Assembly (NCBI GenBank): GCA_041490445.1
Contig: JBGPTF010000011.1
Location: forward strand, 97,232-161,231
Origin: JBGPTF01 sp041490445
Lineage (GTDB): Bacteria; Acidobacteriota; Terriglobia; Acidiferrales; UBA7541
Direction of reading: 5' to 3'
DNA: 64,000 bases
The position numbers and the translations under genes are program-made. The notes under the pieces were generated by a model. It was not told the origin of the DNA and did not search any database. It saw nothing but the letters and a program-made list of their open reading frames with translations. Positions 54,573 to 62,859 of this stretch are shown here, one piece after another; within the stretch, counting starts at the first letter, position 1, and every line of letters begins with the position of its first letter.

Positions 54573-55106
54573 CTACGACGCCGCTTCCTCCGCCTTGCCG
54601 AGCATCGCCGCTACTTTGGCCGCATCCTTGAGTTGCAGCAGCGCGTCGAAAGTCGCCTTCACCACGTTGTGCGGATTCGAGGTCCCAAGCGATTTCGTCA
54701 GCACGTTTTGTATTCCCGCAACCTCCATCACCGCGCGGACCGGTCCGCCGGCGATGACGCCGGTGCCTTCGGACGCAGGCTTCAGCAGCACGCGCCCCGA
54801 ACCGTAGCAACCAAGCACCTGATGCGGGATCGTCGTCCCCTTCAGGTTCAGCGGGATCATGTTTTTCTTGGCTTGCTCGATAGCCTTGCGGATCGCCATG
54901 GGCACTTCGCGAGCCTTGCCCATGCCGAAGCCGGCGTGGCCGTGCTGATCGCCGACGACCACCAGCGCCGAAAAACTCAGATTCTTGCCGCCCTTGACCA
55001 CTTTGGTCACGCGGTTGATCGACACGACCTGGTCTTTTACGTTCGCCAGATTGGTCTCGACGGCCCGGCGGACGGACAACCTGACTTTGAGATCTTGTTT
55101 TGTCAT
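54573..55106 (-). CDS. rpsE: 30S ribosomal protein S5
   Basis: 177 residues. INRVTKVVKGGKNLSFSALV and the double-stranded-RNA-binding loop GMGKAREVPMAIRKAIE are diagnostic, as is GSGRVLLKPASEGTGVIAGG. S5 affects decoding accuracy. It lies 5 nt before rplR begins to be read on the same strand order (rplR upstream). Confidence 0.97.
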   Translation of the reverse strand: MTKQDLKVRLSVRRAVETNLANVKDQVVSINRVTKVVKGGKNLSFSALVVVGDQHGHAGFGMGKAREVPMAIRKAIEQAKKNMIPLNLKGTTIPHQVLGCYGSGRVLLKPASEGTGVIAGGPVRAVMEVAGIQNVLTKSLGTSNPHNVVKATFDALLQLKDAAKVAAMLGKAEEAAS

Positions 55107-55110
55107 GTCG

Positions 55111-55491
55111 TTAGAATTTCAATCCTGCCTCTCGAGCCGCATCGGCAAGTGCCTGCACGCGGCCATGATATTGGTAGCCGCCACGATCGAAAACCACCTG
55201 TTGGACCCCCGCCGCCTGGGCGCGCTCGGCGATGATCTTGCCCACAACTTTCGACGCGGCAATGTTTCCACCGCCCTTCAACTGCTTGCGGACTTCTTTG
55301 TCGACCGAGCTGGCCGCGGCGAGAGTTCTCCCGGAGCGGTCGTCAATCACCTGCGCGTGCATGTGCCGCAGCGAGCGGTACACGCACAGCCGAGGACGCT
55401 CCGGAGTGCCCACGACTCGCCGCCGCATCCGCTGGTGGATGCGCTGGCGGTGCGCGTTGCGCGAGAGCTTGCGAGCCCGTACGGTGGCCAC
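55111..55491 (-). CDS. rplR: 50S ribosomal protein L18
   Basis: 126 residues. RPRLCVYRSLRHMHAQVIDD and the C-terminal DRGGYQYHGRVQALADAAREAG are diagnostic of L18, which binds 5S rRNA. The GTG at 55491 has a GAGGAG just upstream and gives a normal length; the open frame begins slightly earlier at a TTG that lies within that site. Confidence 0.94.
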   Translation of the reverse strand: MATVRARKLSRNAHRQRIHQRMRRRVVGTPERPRLCVYRSLRHMHAQVIDDRSGRTLAAASSVDKEVRKQLKGGGNIAASKVVGKIIAERAQAAGVQQVVFDRGGYQYHGRVQALADAAREAGLKF

Positions 55492-55510
55492 GTCTGTTCT
55501 CCTCAATTCC

Positions 55511-56053
55511 CTAGGCGGTAGTCTTGGCGCCGGCCTTGCCCGCCTTCTTCTTCAGCCGCTCGCCGGTGATGCGAATACCTTTCTGCTTGTACGGGTCGGG
55601 CGGACGCAGCGCGCGCAGGTTGGCGGCCACCTGCCCGACCTTGCAGCGATCCGCGCCGCTCACCGTCATGTGCGTCTGCTTCTCGACGCTGATCTGAATC
55701 CCCTCCGGAATCGGAAACTCGATGGGATGGGAGTAGCCCAGCGCGAAGACAACCGTCTTGCCCTTCACTTCGGCGCGATACCCCACGCCCACGATGTCGA
55801 GGTCCTTCTGAAATCCCTGTGTGACGCCGCGCATGGCGTTCGCCACCAGGGCGCGCGCCAGGCCATGAAGCGCCTTCTGCGAATCGTTTTGGCGCACCGC
55901 GTGGATCGAGCCATCCTTCGTCTCGAAACGGATGCCCCGCGGCAGCGAGACGGTCATCTTTCCCTTGGGCCCCTGCAAATCCACCGCGCTTTCCTGAATC
56001 TGCACTTTTACGCCCTGGGGCACTGCGATCGGCTTGTTTCCAATTCGCGACAT
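55511..56053 (-). CDS. rplF: 50S ribosomal protein L6
   Basis: 180 residues. MSRIGNKPIAVPQGVKV at the start and the C-terminal DPYKQKGIRITGERLKKKAGK are diagnostic, with two repeated alpha/beta domains. It sits near the factor-binding site of 50S. Confidence 0.97.
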   Translation of the reverse strand: MSRIGNKPIAVPQGVKVQIQESAVDLQGPKGKMTVSLPRGIRFETKDGSIHAVRQNDSQKALHGLARALVANAMRGVTQGFQKDLDIVGVGYRAEVKGKTVVFALGYSHPIEFPIPEGIQISVEKQTHMTVSGADRCKVGQVAANLRALRPPDPYKQKGIRITGERLKKKAGKAGAKTTA

Positions 56054-56058
56054 TGTCT

Positions 56059-56454
56059 CTACCAGACCTCACAGAGCAGCTCGCCACCCACGCCGGCCTT
56101 CTTGGCGGACTGCCCGGTCATCACCCCGCGCGGCGTGGAGAGAATCGAGATGCCCATGCCGCCGACGACGGCGCGGATATCGCCTTTGCCGACATAGCGC
56201 CGGCAGCCCGGCCGCGAGATGCGGCGCAGGTCGGTGATGACGCTGGACCGGTCCGGCGTGTAGCGAAGCGAAACGCGCAGCGTCTTCTTTGTCTTCTCCT
56301 CAACCACCTTGAAGGTTGCGAGGTAGCCCTCTTCCTTCAGGATGCGGGCGATCTCCACTTTCAAATTCGAGGAGGGCATATCGACGCGCGGGTGCCGCGC
56401 CTTGGCGGCGTTCCGGATCCGCGTGAGCATGTCCGCAATGGGGTCAGTAACCAT
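56059..56454 (-). CDS. rpsH: 30S ribosomal protein S8
   Basis: 131 residues. DPIADMLTRIRNAAKARH at the N terminus and ISILSTPRGVMTGQSAKK at the C terminus are diagnostic. S8 binds the central 16S domain and represses the spc operon in well-studied bacteria. Confidence 0.97.
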   Translation of the reverse strand: MVTDPIADMLTRIRNAAKARHPRVDMPSSNLKVEIARILKEEGYLATFKVVEEKTKKTLRVSLRYTPDRSSVITDLRRISRPGCRRYVGKGDIRAVVGGMGISILSTPRGVMTGQSAKKAGVGGELLCEVW

Positions 56455-56466
56455 TCGATTCCTTCC

Positions 56467-56652
56467 TTACCAGCTCGCCTTGATCACGCCGGGGATTTCG
56501 CCCTTCAGCGCCAGGCCGCGGAAACAGATGCGGCACATTTCGAACTTACGCAGAAAACCGCGCGGACGTCCGCAGATCCGGCAGCGATTCCGCCGGCGGA
56601 CCTTGTACTTCAGCTTCCGCTTCATCTTGGCGAATTGACAGGTTCGCGCCAT
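56467..56652 (-). CDS. rpsN: 30S ribosomal protein S14, zinc-binding type
   Basis: 61 residues. It has CRICGRPRGFLRKFEMCRIC, with two CxxC pairs, so this is the short zinc-binding (C+) S14. It lies between rplE and rpsH as expected. Confidence 0.96.
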   Translation of the reverse strand: MARTCQFAKMKRKLKYKVRRRNRCRICGRPRGFLRKFEMCRICFRGLALKGEIPGVIKASW

Positions 56653-56669
56653 CGTCTCTCCTTGTCCGC

Positions 56670-57212
56670 CTACGCCCGCAGGGGCACGCCGAGCAGCTTC
56701 AGCAGCTCGCGGCCCTCTTCATCGTTCCGCGCCGTGGTTGTGATCGTCACGTTCATGCCCCGGATTTTGTCCACCCGGGTGTAATCAATTTCGGGGAACA
56801 CCAGCTGGTCTTTCAGCCCGAGCGTGTAATTCCCGCGCCCGTCGAAGGAATTCGGCGGCAAGCCTTTGAAGTCGCGGACACGCGGCAAAACGATATTCGC
56901 GAGCCGGTCGAGGAATTCGTACATGCGCTCGCCCCGCAGCGTCACCATGCAGCCGATCGGCATCCCCTTGCGGAGCTTGAAATTCGCAATCGACTTCTTC
57001 GCGCGCGTGATCACCGGCTTCTGCCCCGAAATCTGGCCCAGTTCCTGCGCCGCCGTGTCGAGCAGCTTGACGTTCTGGCTCGCTTCGCCCAGACCGATGT
57101 TGACGGTCACCTTCTGGACGCGCGGCACCGCCATGCGATTCTTGTAGCCGAAGCGCTTCGTCAGCGCCGGAATCACTTCGCTCTTGTACCGTTCATGCAT
57201 ACGGCTGCTCAT
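56670..57212 (-). CDS. rplE: 50S ribosomal protein L5
   Basis: 180 residues. VPRVQKVTVNIGLGEA, KSIANFKLRKGMPIGC and RGMNVTITTTARNDEEGREL are diagnostic. L5 binds 5S rRNA and contacts the 30S head. The start at 57212 is likely, though a second Met follows at 57200. Confidence 0.96.
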   Translation of the reverse strand: MSSRMHERYKSEVIPALTKRFGYKNRMAVPRVQKVTVNIGLGEASQNVKLLDTAAQELGQISGQKPVITRAKKSIANFKLRKGMPIGCMVTLRGERMYEFLDRLANIVLPRVRDFKGLPPNSFDGRGNYTLGLKDQLVFPEIDYTRVDKIRGMNVTITTTARNDEEGRELLKLLGVPLRA

Positions 57213-57227
57213 CGTGTCGTTCGTCCC

Positions 57228-57575
57228 CTACCCTTCGAGCGTCGTGCCGCACCGGCGGCACACGCGAGCCTTCGAGCCATCCGGCAAGGACGTGCGGCTG
57301 ACGCGGGCGTGCTTGCTGCATCCCGGGCAGACCAGCATCACGTTGGAAACGTGAATCGGCCCTTCCTTCTCCAGGATCCCGCCCTTGATGTTCTTGGACG
57401 GGTTCGCGCGCGTGTGCCGCTTGATGATGCTGGCATGCTCCACGGTGACAGTGCTTTTTGCCCGATTCACGGAAAGCACGCGCCCGGTCTTGCCCTTGTC
57501 GCGGCCGGTCATCACCTTGACCGTGTCCCCGCGGTGAATCGTCATCGGAATTCGATCGTTCTCAGTTTCTCGCAT
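57228..57575 (-). CDS. rplX: 50S ribosomal protein L24
   Basis: 115 residues. The KOW motif is HRGDTVKVMTGRDKGKTGRVL. VCPGCSKHARVSR and then CRRCG form a paired-cysteine zinc ribbon at the C terminus. The ATG at 57575 follows the rplN stop (57578) directly; an earlier GTG in frame would overlap it. Confidence 0.94.
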   Translation of the reverse strand: MRETENDRIPMTIHRGDTVKVMTGRDKGKTGRVLSVNRAKSTVTVEHASIIKRHTRANPSKNIKGGILEKEGPIHVSNVMLVCPGCSKHARVSRTSLPDGSKARVCRRCGTTLEG

Positions 57576-57577
57576 CG

Positions 57578-57946
57578 TTACCACACTTCCGGAGCTAGAG
57601 AGATGATCTTCGTGAACTTTTTTTCGCGCAGCTCGCGGGCCACTGGCCCGAACACGCGCGTGCCCACCGGCTCATTGGTTTCGTTGATCAGCACGGCGGC
57701 GTTGTCGTCAAACCGGATGTAGGAGCCATCCTTCCGCCGGTGCTCCTTCCGCGTGCGCACCACCACGGCGCGCACGACCTTGCCTTTCTTCACCGCGCTG
57801 TCCGGCGCCGCTTCTTTCACCGAAGCTGTGATCACGTCGCCCAGCCCGGCATTCAGTCCCACATCGCCGCCGACCGGCAGAATGCACATCAGCCGGCGGG
57901 CGCCGGAATTATCGGCCACGGTCAGCCAGGTTCGCATCTGAACCAT
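57578..57946 (-). CDS. rplN: 50S ribosomal protein L14
   Basis: 122 residues. MRTWLTVADNSGARRLMCI and the basic VVVRTRKEHRRKDGSYIRFD are diagnostic. L14 lies at the subunit interface. Position between rpsQ and rplX is standard. Confidence 0.97.
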   Translation of the reverse strand: MVQMRTWLTVADNSGARRLMCILPVGGDVGLNAGLGDVITASVKEAAPDSAVKKGKVVRAVVVRTRKEHRRKDGSYIRFDDNAAVLINETNEPVGTRVFGPVARELREKKFTKIISLAPEVW

Positions 57947-57973
57947 TGTCTTGTTCCCTCGCGCTTCCCGGCG

Positions 57974-58273
57974 TTAGGCCGCCCGGTTCGACCGGGCAAT
58001 CACTTCGGCGAGCCGCCAGCGCTTCAGCTTCGAAAGCGGCCTCGACTCGACGATGCGCACCGTATCGCCGACGCGCGCCTCGCCCGATTCGTCGTGCGCG
58101 TAGTATTTCTTCGACTTGCGCACCACGCGCTGATACATCCGGTGCTGCACCGTGCGGGTAACCTTTACCACGATCGTTTTCTGCATTTTGGCGCTGGTTA
58201 CGACGCCGACCAGTTCATTTCGCGTGCCGCGTTCGTGCACCGGCCGCGCTGCCGCCGCTGCTTCACTTGCCAT
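57974..58273 (-). CDS. rpsQ: 30S ribosomal protein S17
   Basis: 99 residues. NELVGVVTSAKMQKTIVVKV and the OB-fold KKYYAHDESGEARVGDTVRI are diagnostic. The first about 17 residues are an Ala/Glu-rich extension. Its start overlaps the rpmC end by 11 nt. Confidence 0.95.
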   Translation of the reverse strand: MASEAAAAARPVHERGTRNELVGVVTSAKMQKTIVVKVTRTVQHRMYQRVVRKSKKYYAHDESGEARVGDTVRIVESRPLSKLKRWRLAEVIARSNRAA

Positions 58274-58475
58274 TGTTCTTCCTCAATTCCTGCTGCCGCA
58301 GCAGCGTCTTCACCCGGGCTAGGTCGCGCCGCACCTCGCGCAGCTTCTTCAATCCTTCGGACTGGCCGGTCGAAAGCTGGAAACGCAGGCGAAACGCCTG
58401 TTCGCTCAACTCGCGCTCCTGCACCAGCAGCTCGGAGGGGTTCATCTCGTGATATTTCTCGGCCCGCCGCGCCAT
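58263..58475 (-). CDS. rpmC: 50S ribosomal protein L29
   Basis: 70 residues. MNPSELLVQERELSEQAFRL and the LREVRRDLARVKTLLRQQ helix are diagnostic. L29 lies at the tunnel exit beside L23. The ATG at 58475 overlaps the rplP stop (TGATG), so the much longer open frame upstream is not used. It overlaps rpsQ by 11 nt. Confidence 0.96.
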   Translation of the reverse strand: MARRAEKYHEMNPSELLVQERELSEQAFRLRFQLSTGQSEGLKKLREVRRDLARVKTLLRQQELRKNNGK

Positions 58476-58891
58476 CACAGCTCCTCCGCCCGGGAAATGA
58501 ATTTCGTGTGGATCGGCAGCTTCTGCGCCGCAAGCTTCATCGCTTCCGTCGCCGCCGCGAGATCCACGCCCGCCATCTCGAACAGAATGCGTCCCGGCTT
58601 CACCACCGCCACCCAGTGGTCCGGTGGCCCTTTGCCCTTGCCCATGCGCGTTTCGGCCGGCTTCTTCGTGAACGGCTTGTCCGGAAACACCCGGATCCAC
58701 AGCTTGCCGCCGCGCTTGATGAACCGGGTGATGGCCACGCGCGCGGCTTCAATCTGCCGGTCGGTGATCCAGGCCGGTTCGAGCGCCTTGAGGCCGTACT
58801 CGCCGAAGGCCAGCGAGCCGCCGCGCCAGGCCTTGCCCGTGCGCCGGCCGCGCTGTTGCTTGCGGTACTTCACTTTTTTCGGCATCAACAT
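58475..58891 (-). CDS. rplP: 50S ribosomal protein L16
   Basis: 138 residues. PKKVKYRKQQRGRRTGKA at the start and GKGKGPPDHWVAVVKPGRIL are diagnostic. It contacts the A-site tRNA elbow. Its stop overlaps the rpmC start. Confidence 0.97.
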   Translation of the reverse strand: MLMPKKVKYRKQQRGRRTGKAWRGGSLAFGEYGLKALEPAWITDRQIEAARVAITRFIKRGGKLWIRVFPDKPFTKKPAETRMGKGKGPPDHWVAVVKPGRILFEMAGVDLAAATEAMKLAAQKLPIHTKFISRAEEL

Positions 58892-58924
58892 AATCGCTGT
58901 CCCGTCAAATCCTCTTGGCCTCGA

Positions 58925-59593
58925 TCAGGCCGCCGGTGCCGCGGTTTCCTTGTCCGCCTTGCCGCGCTGGGGGAAGTGCTCGCCCTGATTGACCCAGCAC
59001 TTCACGCCGATCACGCCGTAGGTCGTGTAGGCCTGCGCGAAGCCGAAATCAATGTCGGCGCGCAGTGTTTGCAGCGGCAGCCGCCCCTGGAGGTACCATT
59101 CCTTGCGCGCGATTTCCGCGCCGTTCAGCCGCCCCGCTACGCGCACTTTGATCCCCTTGCAGCCGAAGCGCAGCGCCGAATCCACCGCCTTGCGCATGGC
59201 CCGGCGGAACGCCACCCGCTTTTCGAGTTGCAGCGCGATGGATTCCGCCACGAGCTGGGCGTTCAATTCCGGCCGGTGAACTTCCTGAATATCAATGTGC
59301 ACTTCGCGCTTGGTGCGCTTCTGCACTTCGTTCTTCAGCTTGTCGATTTCGGCGCCTTTGCGGCCGATGATGATCCCGGGGCGCGCGGTCTCGATCCGAA
59401 TCACCAGCTTGTTGGCGGCGCGCTCGATGTCAATCGAACTCACGCCCGCGGAGCGCAGCCGGTCCTTCAGCTGTTTCCGCAGCTCCACGTCTTCATGGAG
59501 CAGGTCGGCGTATTCGCGCGTCGCAAACCAGCGCGATTTCCAAGTCTTGTTGAAGCCCAGCCGGAACCCGTACGGATGTGTTTTCTGACCCAA
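58925..59593 (-). CDS. rpsC: 30S ribosomal protein S3
   Basis: 222 residues. MGQKTHPYGFRLGFNKTWKS at the start, the KH domain with GRKGAEIDKLKNE, and the C-terminal GVIGVKCWVNQGEHFP are diagnostic. It lines the mRNA entry channel. Confidence 0.97.
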   Translation of the reverse strand: MGQKTHPYGFRLGFNKTWKSRWFATREYADLLHEDVELRKQLKDRLRSAGVSSIDIERAANKLVIRIETARPGIIIGRKGAEIDKLKNEVQKRTKREVHIDIQEVHRPELNAQLVAESIALQLEKRVAFRRAMRKAVDSALRFGCKGIKVRVAGRLNGAEIARKEWYLQGRLPLQTLRADIDFGFAQAYTTYGVIGVKCWVNQGEHFPQRGKADKETAAPAA

Positions 59594-59602
59594 TCGATCC
59601 TC

Positions 59603-60115
59603 CTACTTCTTTTTGGCCTTTTTCGGGGCCTTGCCGGCGCCGGCCAGCGCCTTGCGCGCCTTGCGTACCGCACCCTTCACGCCTTTCGAAGCTTCTGCTT
59701 CCGCCGCTGCCGCCGCCGCGCGGCCGGCCGCGGCAATGTGATGTTCGGCCACTTCGACCACGATGTGACTGGTGCGTTTCTGGTAGCGGAACGCGCGTCC
59801 CATCGGCGCCGGGCGCAGCCGCTTCCACCGCGGGCCTTCGTTCACGAAGCACCGCGTGACGTACAGCGCGTCCACGTCGAGCGATTCGCCGGAGTCATCC
59901 GCCTTGCGCTCGGCGTTGGCAATCGCGCTGCGCAAAATCTTTTCAATTTCCTTCGCAATGCGCTTCTTGGTGAAGTGCAGCGTCTGCAGCGCCTGTTCGG
60001 CGCGCTGCCCGCGGATCAGGTCCACGACCAGCCGCGCCTTTTGCGGCGATACGCGGATATACCGCCCCCGCGCCACACCTTCGATCGTTTGTGCCGCCAG
60101 TGGTTGTGTCGCCAT
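59603..60115 (-). CDS. rplV: 50S ribosomal protein L22 with long C-terminal tail
   Basis: 170 residues versus about 115 in standard L22. The core (GRYIRVSPQKARLVVDLIRG, APMGRAFRYQKRTSHIVVEV) is complete and ends near residue 125. The remaining 45 residues are an Ala/Lys tail (AAAAAEAEASKGVKGAVRKARK and on). L22 forms part of the exit tunnel; the tail may reach out of it. Confidence 0.94.
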   Translation of the reverse strand: MATQPLAAQTIEGVARGRYIRVSPQKARLVVDLIRGQRAEQALQTLHFTKKRIAKEIEKILRSAIANAERKADDSGESLDVDALYVTRCFVNEGPRWKRLRPAPMGRAFRYQKRTSHIVVEVAEHHIAAAGRAAAAAAEAEASKGVKGAVRKARKALAGAGKAPKKAKKK

Positions 60116-60118
60116 AGC

Positions 60119-60481
60119 TTATGCCTTGGGAGGCGCTGGAGACGCCGCTCCGCCGGCCGGTGCTGCTCCCCCTGCCGCGGGAGGCGGAGCGCCTGCAGCC
60201 GCCGCTGCCCTTTCGAGCGCGGCCTTCACGCCGTGCCCCTTGAACGTGCGCGTCGGCGAGAATTCACCCAGCTTGTGTCCCACCATCTGCTCGGTGATGT
60301 ACACCGGGATGAATTTCTTGCCGTTGTGCACGGCGAGGGTGTGGCCGATCATCTCCGGGAGAATCGTGGACCGCCGCGACCAGGTCTTCACGACCTTCTT
60401 CTCGTTCCGTTCATTCATTCCATCCACCTTCTTGCGGAGGTGGTCGTCCACAAACGGACCTTTTTTCAGCGAACGTGGCAT
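60119..60481 (-). CDS. rpsS: 30S ribosomal protein S19 with C-terminal tail
   Basis: 120 residues versus about 92. MPRSLKKGPFVDDHLRKK, MIGHTLAVHNGKKFIPVYI and HKLGEFSPTRTFKGH are diagnostic. The last about 30 residues are an Ala/Pro/Gly tail. Usually rplB lies immediately upstream, but here an extra gene intervenes. Confidence 0.95.
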   Translation of the reverse strand: MPRSLKKGPFVDDHLRKKVDGMNERNEKKVVKTWSRRSTILPEMIGHTLAVHNGKKFIPVYITEQMVGHKLGEFSPTRTFKGHGVKAALERAAAAAGAPPPAAGGAAPAGGAASPAPPKA

Positions 60482-60497
60482 CTTGCCCTCGGCTCTC

Positions 60498-60836
60498 CTA
60501 CTCTTCGACTCGGCGCAACTTCACCCACTTCGCGCGGCGCAACTTCCGGAAACCACGGACGGGTCCCGAAACGCGGTGCGACAGCGGACAAAACGGACAC
60601 ACAAACCGTGTGCCGGAAGCGTTGGGAGTCCTCTCCACGATCACGCTCCAGCCCGGCTTGCACATCCGGAACAGATCCTGCTGCGGTGCGGCGGGTACCG
60701 GCTTTGCAACCGGCTTCGCCGGCCGCCGCGCCGGAGCTGCTGCCTTGCGCGAACGCCGCTGGCGCCGCGCTGACGCACGTGTTGTTCGAGTCGCTCTCAT
60801 TAGGTTGCTCTCTAATTCCCGCCGCGCCGGGATCAT
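60498..60836 (-). CDS. unrecognised basic Cys-rich protein encoded between rplB and rpsS
   Basis: 112 residues. The N-terminal half is Arg/Ala/Lys/Pro-rich (RATRTTRASARRQRRSRKAA, then RRPAKPVAKPVPAAP) and would bind nucleic acid. The C-terminal half has cysteines in MCKPGW and FVCPFCPLSH, giving C-x20-C-x2-C-x3-H, a possible zinc site, then a basic KLRRAKWVKLRR tail. AAGGA lies 5 nt before the ATG; 28 nt separate it from rplB and 16 nt from rpsS. The frame fills this gap cleanly. No family was recognised, and a ribosome-linked role is inference from position and charge. Confidence 0.65.
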   Translation of the reverse strand: MIPARRELESNLMRATRTTRASARRQRRSRKAAAPARRPAKPVAKPVPAAPQQDLFRMCKPGWSVIVERTPNASGTRFVCPFCPLSHRVSGPVRGFRKLRRAKWVKLRRVEE

Positions 60837-60864
60837 TTTTTCCTTCTACTCCAGGTGCAACGGC

Positions 60865-61686
60865 TCAGGGCTTGCGCCGCTGCACAATCACTTTGTCGCT
60901 TTTCCTCTTCTTCCGCGTCTTCGCGCCGAGCGTGGGAAAGCCCCACGGCGTCTGCGGGTGATTGCCCTTGACGCGGCCTTCGCCACCGCCGTGCGGGTGG
61001 TCCACCGGATTCATGGCCACGCCGCGCACCGTCGGGCGAATCCCCAGCCAGCGGGAACGGCCCGCCTTGCCGTAGGTGATGTTCTCGTGATCGAGGTTGC
61101 CGAGCTGGCCGATCGTGGCCATACAATCGAGGCTGAACTTGCGCGTCTCCCCCGACGGCAGCTTCACCAGCGCGACGTCGCCTTCCTTGCTCAGCAACTG
61201 GGCGGCGCCCCCCGCGGCGCGCACGACCTGCCCGCCCTTGCCCGGAATCAGTTCCAGGTTGTGAACCATCGTGCCGGGCGGAATATTTCGAATCGGCAAC
61301 GCGTTGCCGGGATTAATGTCCGCCGCGGGGCCGGACTGCACCGTCATGCCCACCGCGAGCCCGACCGGATGGAGAATGTAGCGCTTCTCGCCGTCCGCGT
61401 AATGCAGCAGGGCGATGAGCGACGAGCGGTTGGGGTCATACTCGACCGCCGCCACCTTCGCCGGAATGCCGGTCTTGTCGCGGCGGAAATCAATCACGCG
61501 ATATTTGCGCGCGTGGCCGCCGCCGCGGTGCCAGACGGTGACTTCGCCGTGGCTGTTCCGCCCGCCGGTCTGCCGCTGCGATTCGGTCAGCGACTTTTCC
61601 GGGCGGTCCTTCGTGATTTCGCTCTTATCGAGTGTCGTCAGGAAGCGTCTCGAAGGTGTGTACGGCTTAAAGCTCTTGAGTGCCAT
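60865..61686 (-). CDS. rplB: 50S ribosomal protein L2
   Basis: 273 residues. MALKSFKPYTPSRRFLTT at the start, GGGHARKYRVIDFRRDK and the C-terminal peptidyl-transferase-associated NPVDHPHGGGEGR are diagnostic. The ATG at 61686 fits the family; an open frame continues upstream but is not homologous. Confidence 0.97.
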   Translation of the reverse strand: MALKSFKPYTPSRRFLTTLDKSEITKDRPEKSLTESQRQTGGRNSHGEVTVWHRGGGHARKYRVIDFRRDKTGIPAKVAAVEYDPNRSSLIALLHYADGEKRYILHPVGLAVGMTVQSGPAADINPGNALPIRNIPPGTMVHNLELIPGKGGQVVRAAGGAAQLLSKEGDVALVKLPSGETRKFSLDCMATIGQLGNLDHENITYGKAGRSRWLGIRPTVRGVAMNPVDHPHGGGEGRVKGNHPQTPWGFPTLGAKTRKKRKSDKVIVQRRKP

Positions 61687-61736
61687 TGTTTCCTCTTGCT
61701 TGCCAGAAGGACGAATTCTCTTCCGGCGAACCGGGA

Positions 61737-62033
61737 CTAGAGATTCTCCGCGTACTCGATCATCTTTTCGCCGGGCGCCAGTTTCACGTACGCCTTCTTC
61801 CAATCGCGCCGGTAACCCTCCGCCTGGCCGCGCCGTCGCATCTTGCCGAAAAAATTTGCCGTGCGGACTTCGGCGACCTTCACTTTGAAAATCTTCTGCA
61901 CTGCTTCCTTGATTTCCGTCTTGGTGGCGTCCGGCGCGACTTCGAAGACCACCGTGTGCTGCGTCTCCTTCACCCCGAGACCTTTCTCGGTGATGATGGG
62001 ACGCCGGATCACCTGATATGCCCGCGTCGTCAT
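61737..62033 (-). CDS. rplW: 50S ribosomal protein L23
   Basis: 98 residues. VIRRPIITEKGLGVKE and KTEIKEAVQKIFKVKVAEVR are diagnostic. L23 is the docking site for trigger factor (tig, 13671-14957) and the signal recognition particle at the tunnel exit. Confidence 0.96.
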   Translation of the reverse strand: MTTRAYQVIRRPIITEKGLGVKETQHTVVFEVAPDATKTEIKEAVQKIFKVKVAEVRTANFFGKMRRRGQAEGYRRDWKKAYVKLAPGEKMIEYAENL

Positions 62034-62036
62034 CGC

Positions 62037-62849
62037 TTAACTCTTTCTTCCCTTCGGCTTCGCCGGTTTTTTTGCCTTGGCGCGCGCCGCCGGCTTCTTG
62101 GCAGACTTCGCTGCCCTGGCGGCCTTCGCCGTCGGCGCTGCCTTTTTCGGTTCCGCTTTCGCGGCCGCCGGACGCGCCGGCGCCCCTTCGATTTGCACCG
62201 TCTCGGTCGCGGCGGGCTTGTTCCTGGAAAGCGCGCCGCTCAATTTCGCGGCGGCCTGGCGCGAGATCATCACGTGCTCGTGCCGCAGCAAATCGTATGG
62301 CTCGAGCTGCGTCGTCGGCACCAGCTTCACGCCCTCCAGATTGCGGCTGGCAAGCTCGAGATTGCGGTTTTCGCCGCTCTCGACCAGCAGCATGGTGCGG
62401 CTCGCGCCGTCAAGCTTCGTCAGCACCTGGCGGAACGGCTTCGTCTTGTGCGATTCCAGCGTCCAGTTCTCCAGCACGGTCAGCTTTTCTTCCCCGAGCT
62501 TTGCCGAAAGCGCGGAGCGCAGCGCGCCCACCACCATCTTTCGCGGCAGGCGGTACGAGTAATCGCGCGGGCGCGGACCGTGCACCGTGCCGCCGTGGCG
62601 CCACAGCGGCGAACGAATCGAGCCGACGCGCGCCCGGCCGGTTCCCTTCTGCCTCCAAAGCTTGCGGCCGGAGCCGCTGACTTCGCTCTTGTCCTTCGTC
62701 TTGTGCGTGCCGGCGCGCTGCCGGGCCAGATAGTTCCGCACCAGTTCGTGTAGCAGGTGCGGGTTCACCTTGGCGCCAAAGACGTCGTCGGCCAGATCGA
62801 TCTGGCCCACTGTCTTGCCATCGAGATTCTTCACGTCTACTCGGGGCAT
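62037..62849 (-). CDS. rplD: 50S ribosomal protein L4 with histone-like C-terminal tail
   Basis: 270 residues versus about 205. The core (GSGRKLWRQKGTGRARVGS, RPRDYSYRLPRKM) is complete. About 55-60 residues at the C terminus are Ala/Lys/Pro repeats (PKKAAPTAKAARAAKSAKK and on), like bacterial histone-H1-like tails. The ATG at 62849 begins MPRVDVKNLDG; the open frame upstream is not used. Confidence 0.95.
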   Translation of the reverse strand: MPRVDVKNLDGKTVGQIDLADDVFGAKVNPHLLHELVRNYLARQRAGTHKTKDKSEVSGSGRKLWRQKGTGRARVGSIRSPLWRHGGTVHGPRPRDYSYRLPRKMVVGALRSALSAKLGEEKLTVLENWTLESHKTKPFRQVLTKLDGASRTMLLVESGENRNLELASRNLEGVKLVPTTQLEPYDLLRHEHVMISRQAAAKLSGALSRNKPAATETVQIEGAPARPAAAKAEPKKAAPTAKAARAAKSAKKPAARAKAKKPAKPKGRKS

Positions 62850-62859
62850 CGTCGTCTCG

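Noticed and set aside
57740..60961. Open frame of 1073 codons on the plus strand opposite the ribosomal proteins L14 to L2
   Set aside because: All covered genes on the minus strand are certain, and the antisense product has no family features.
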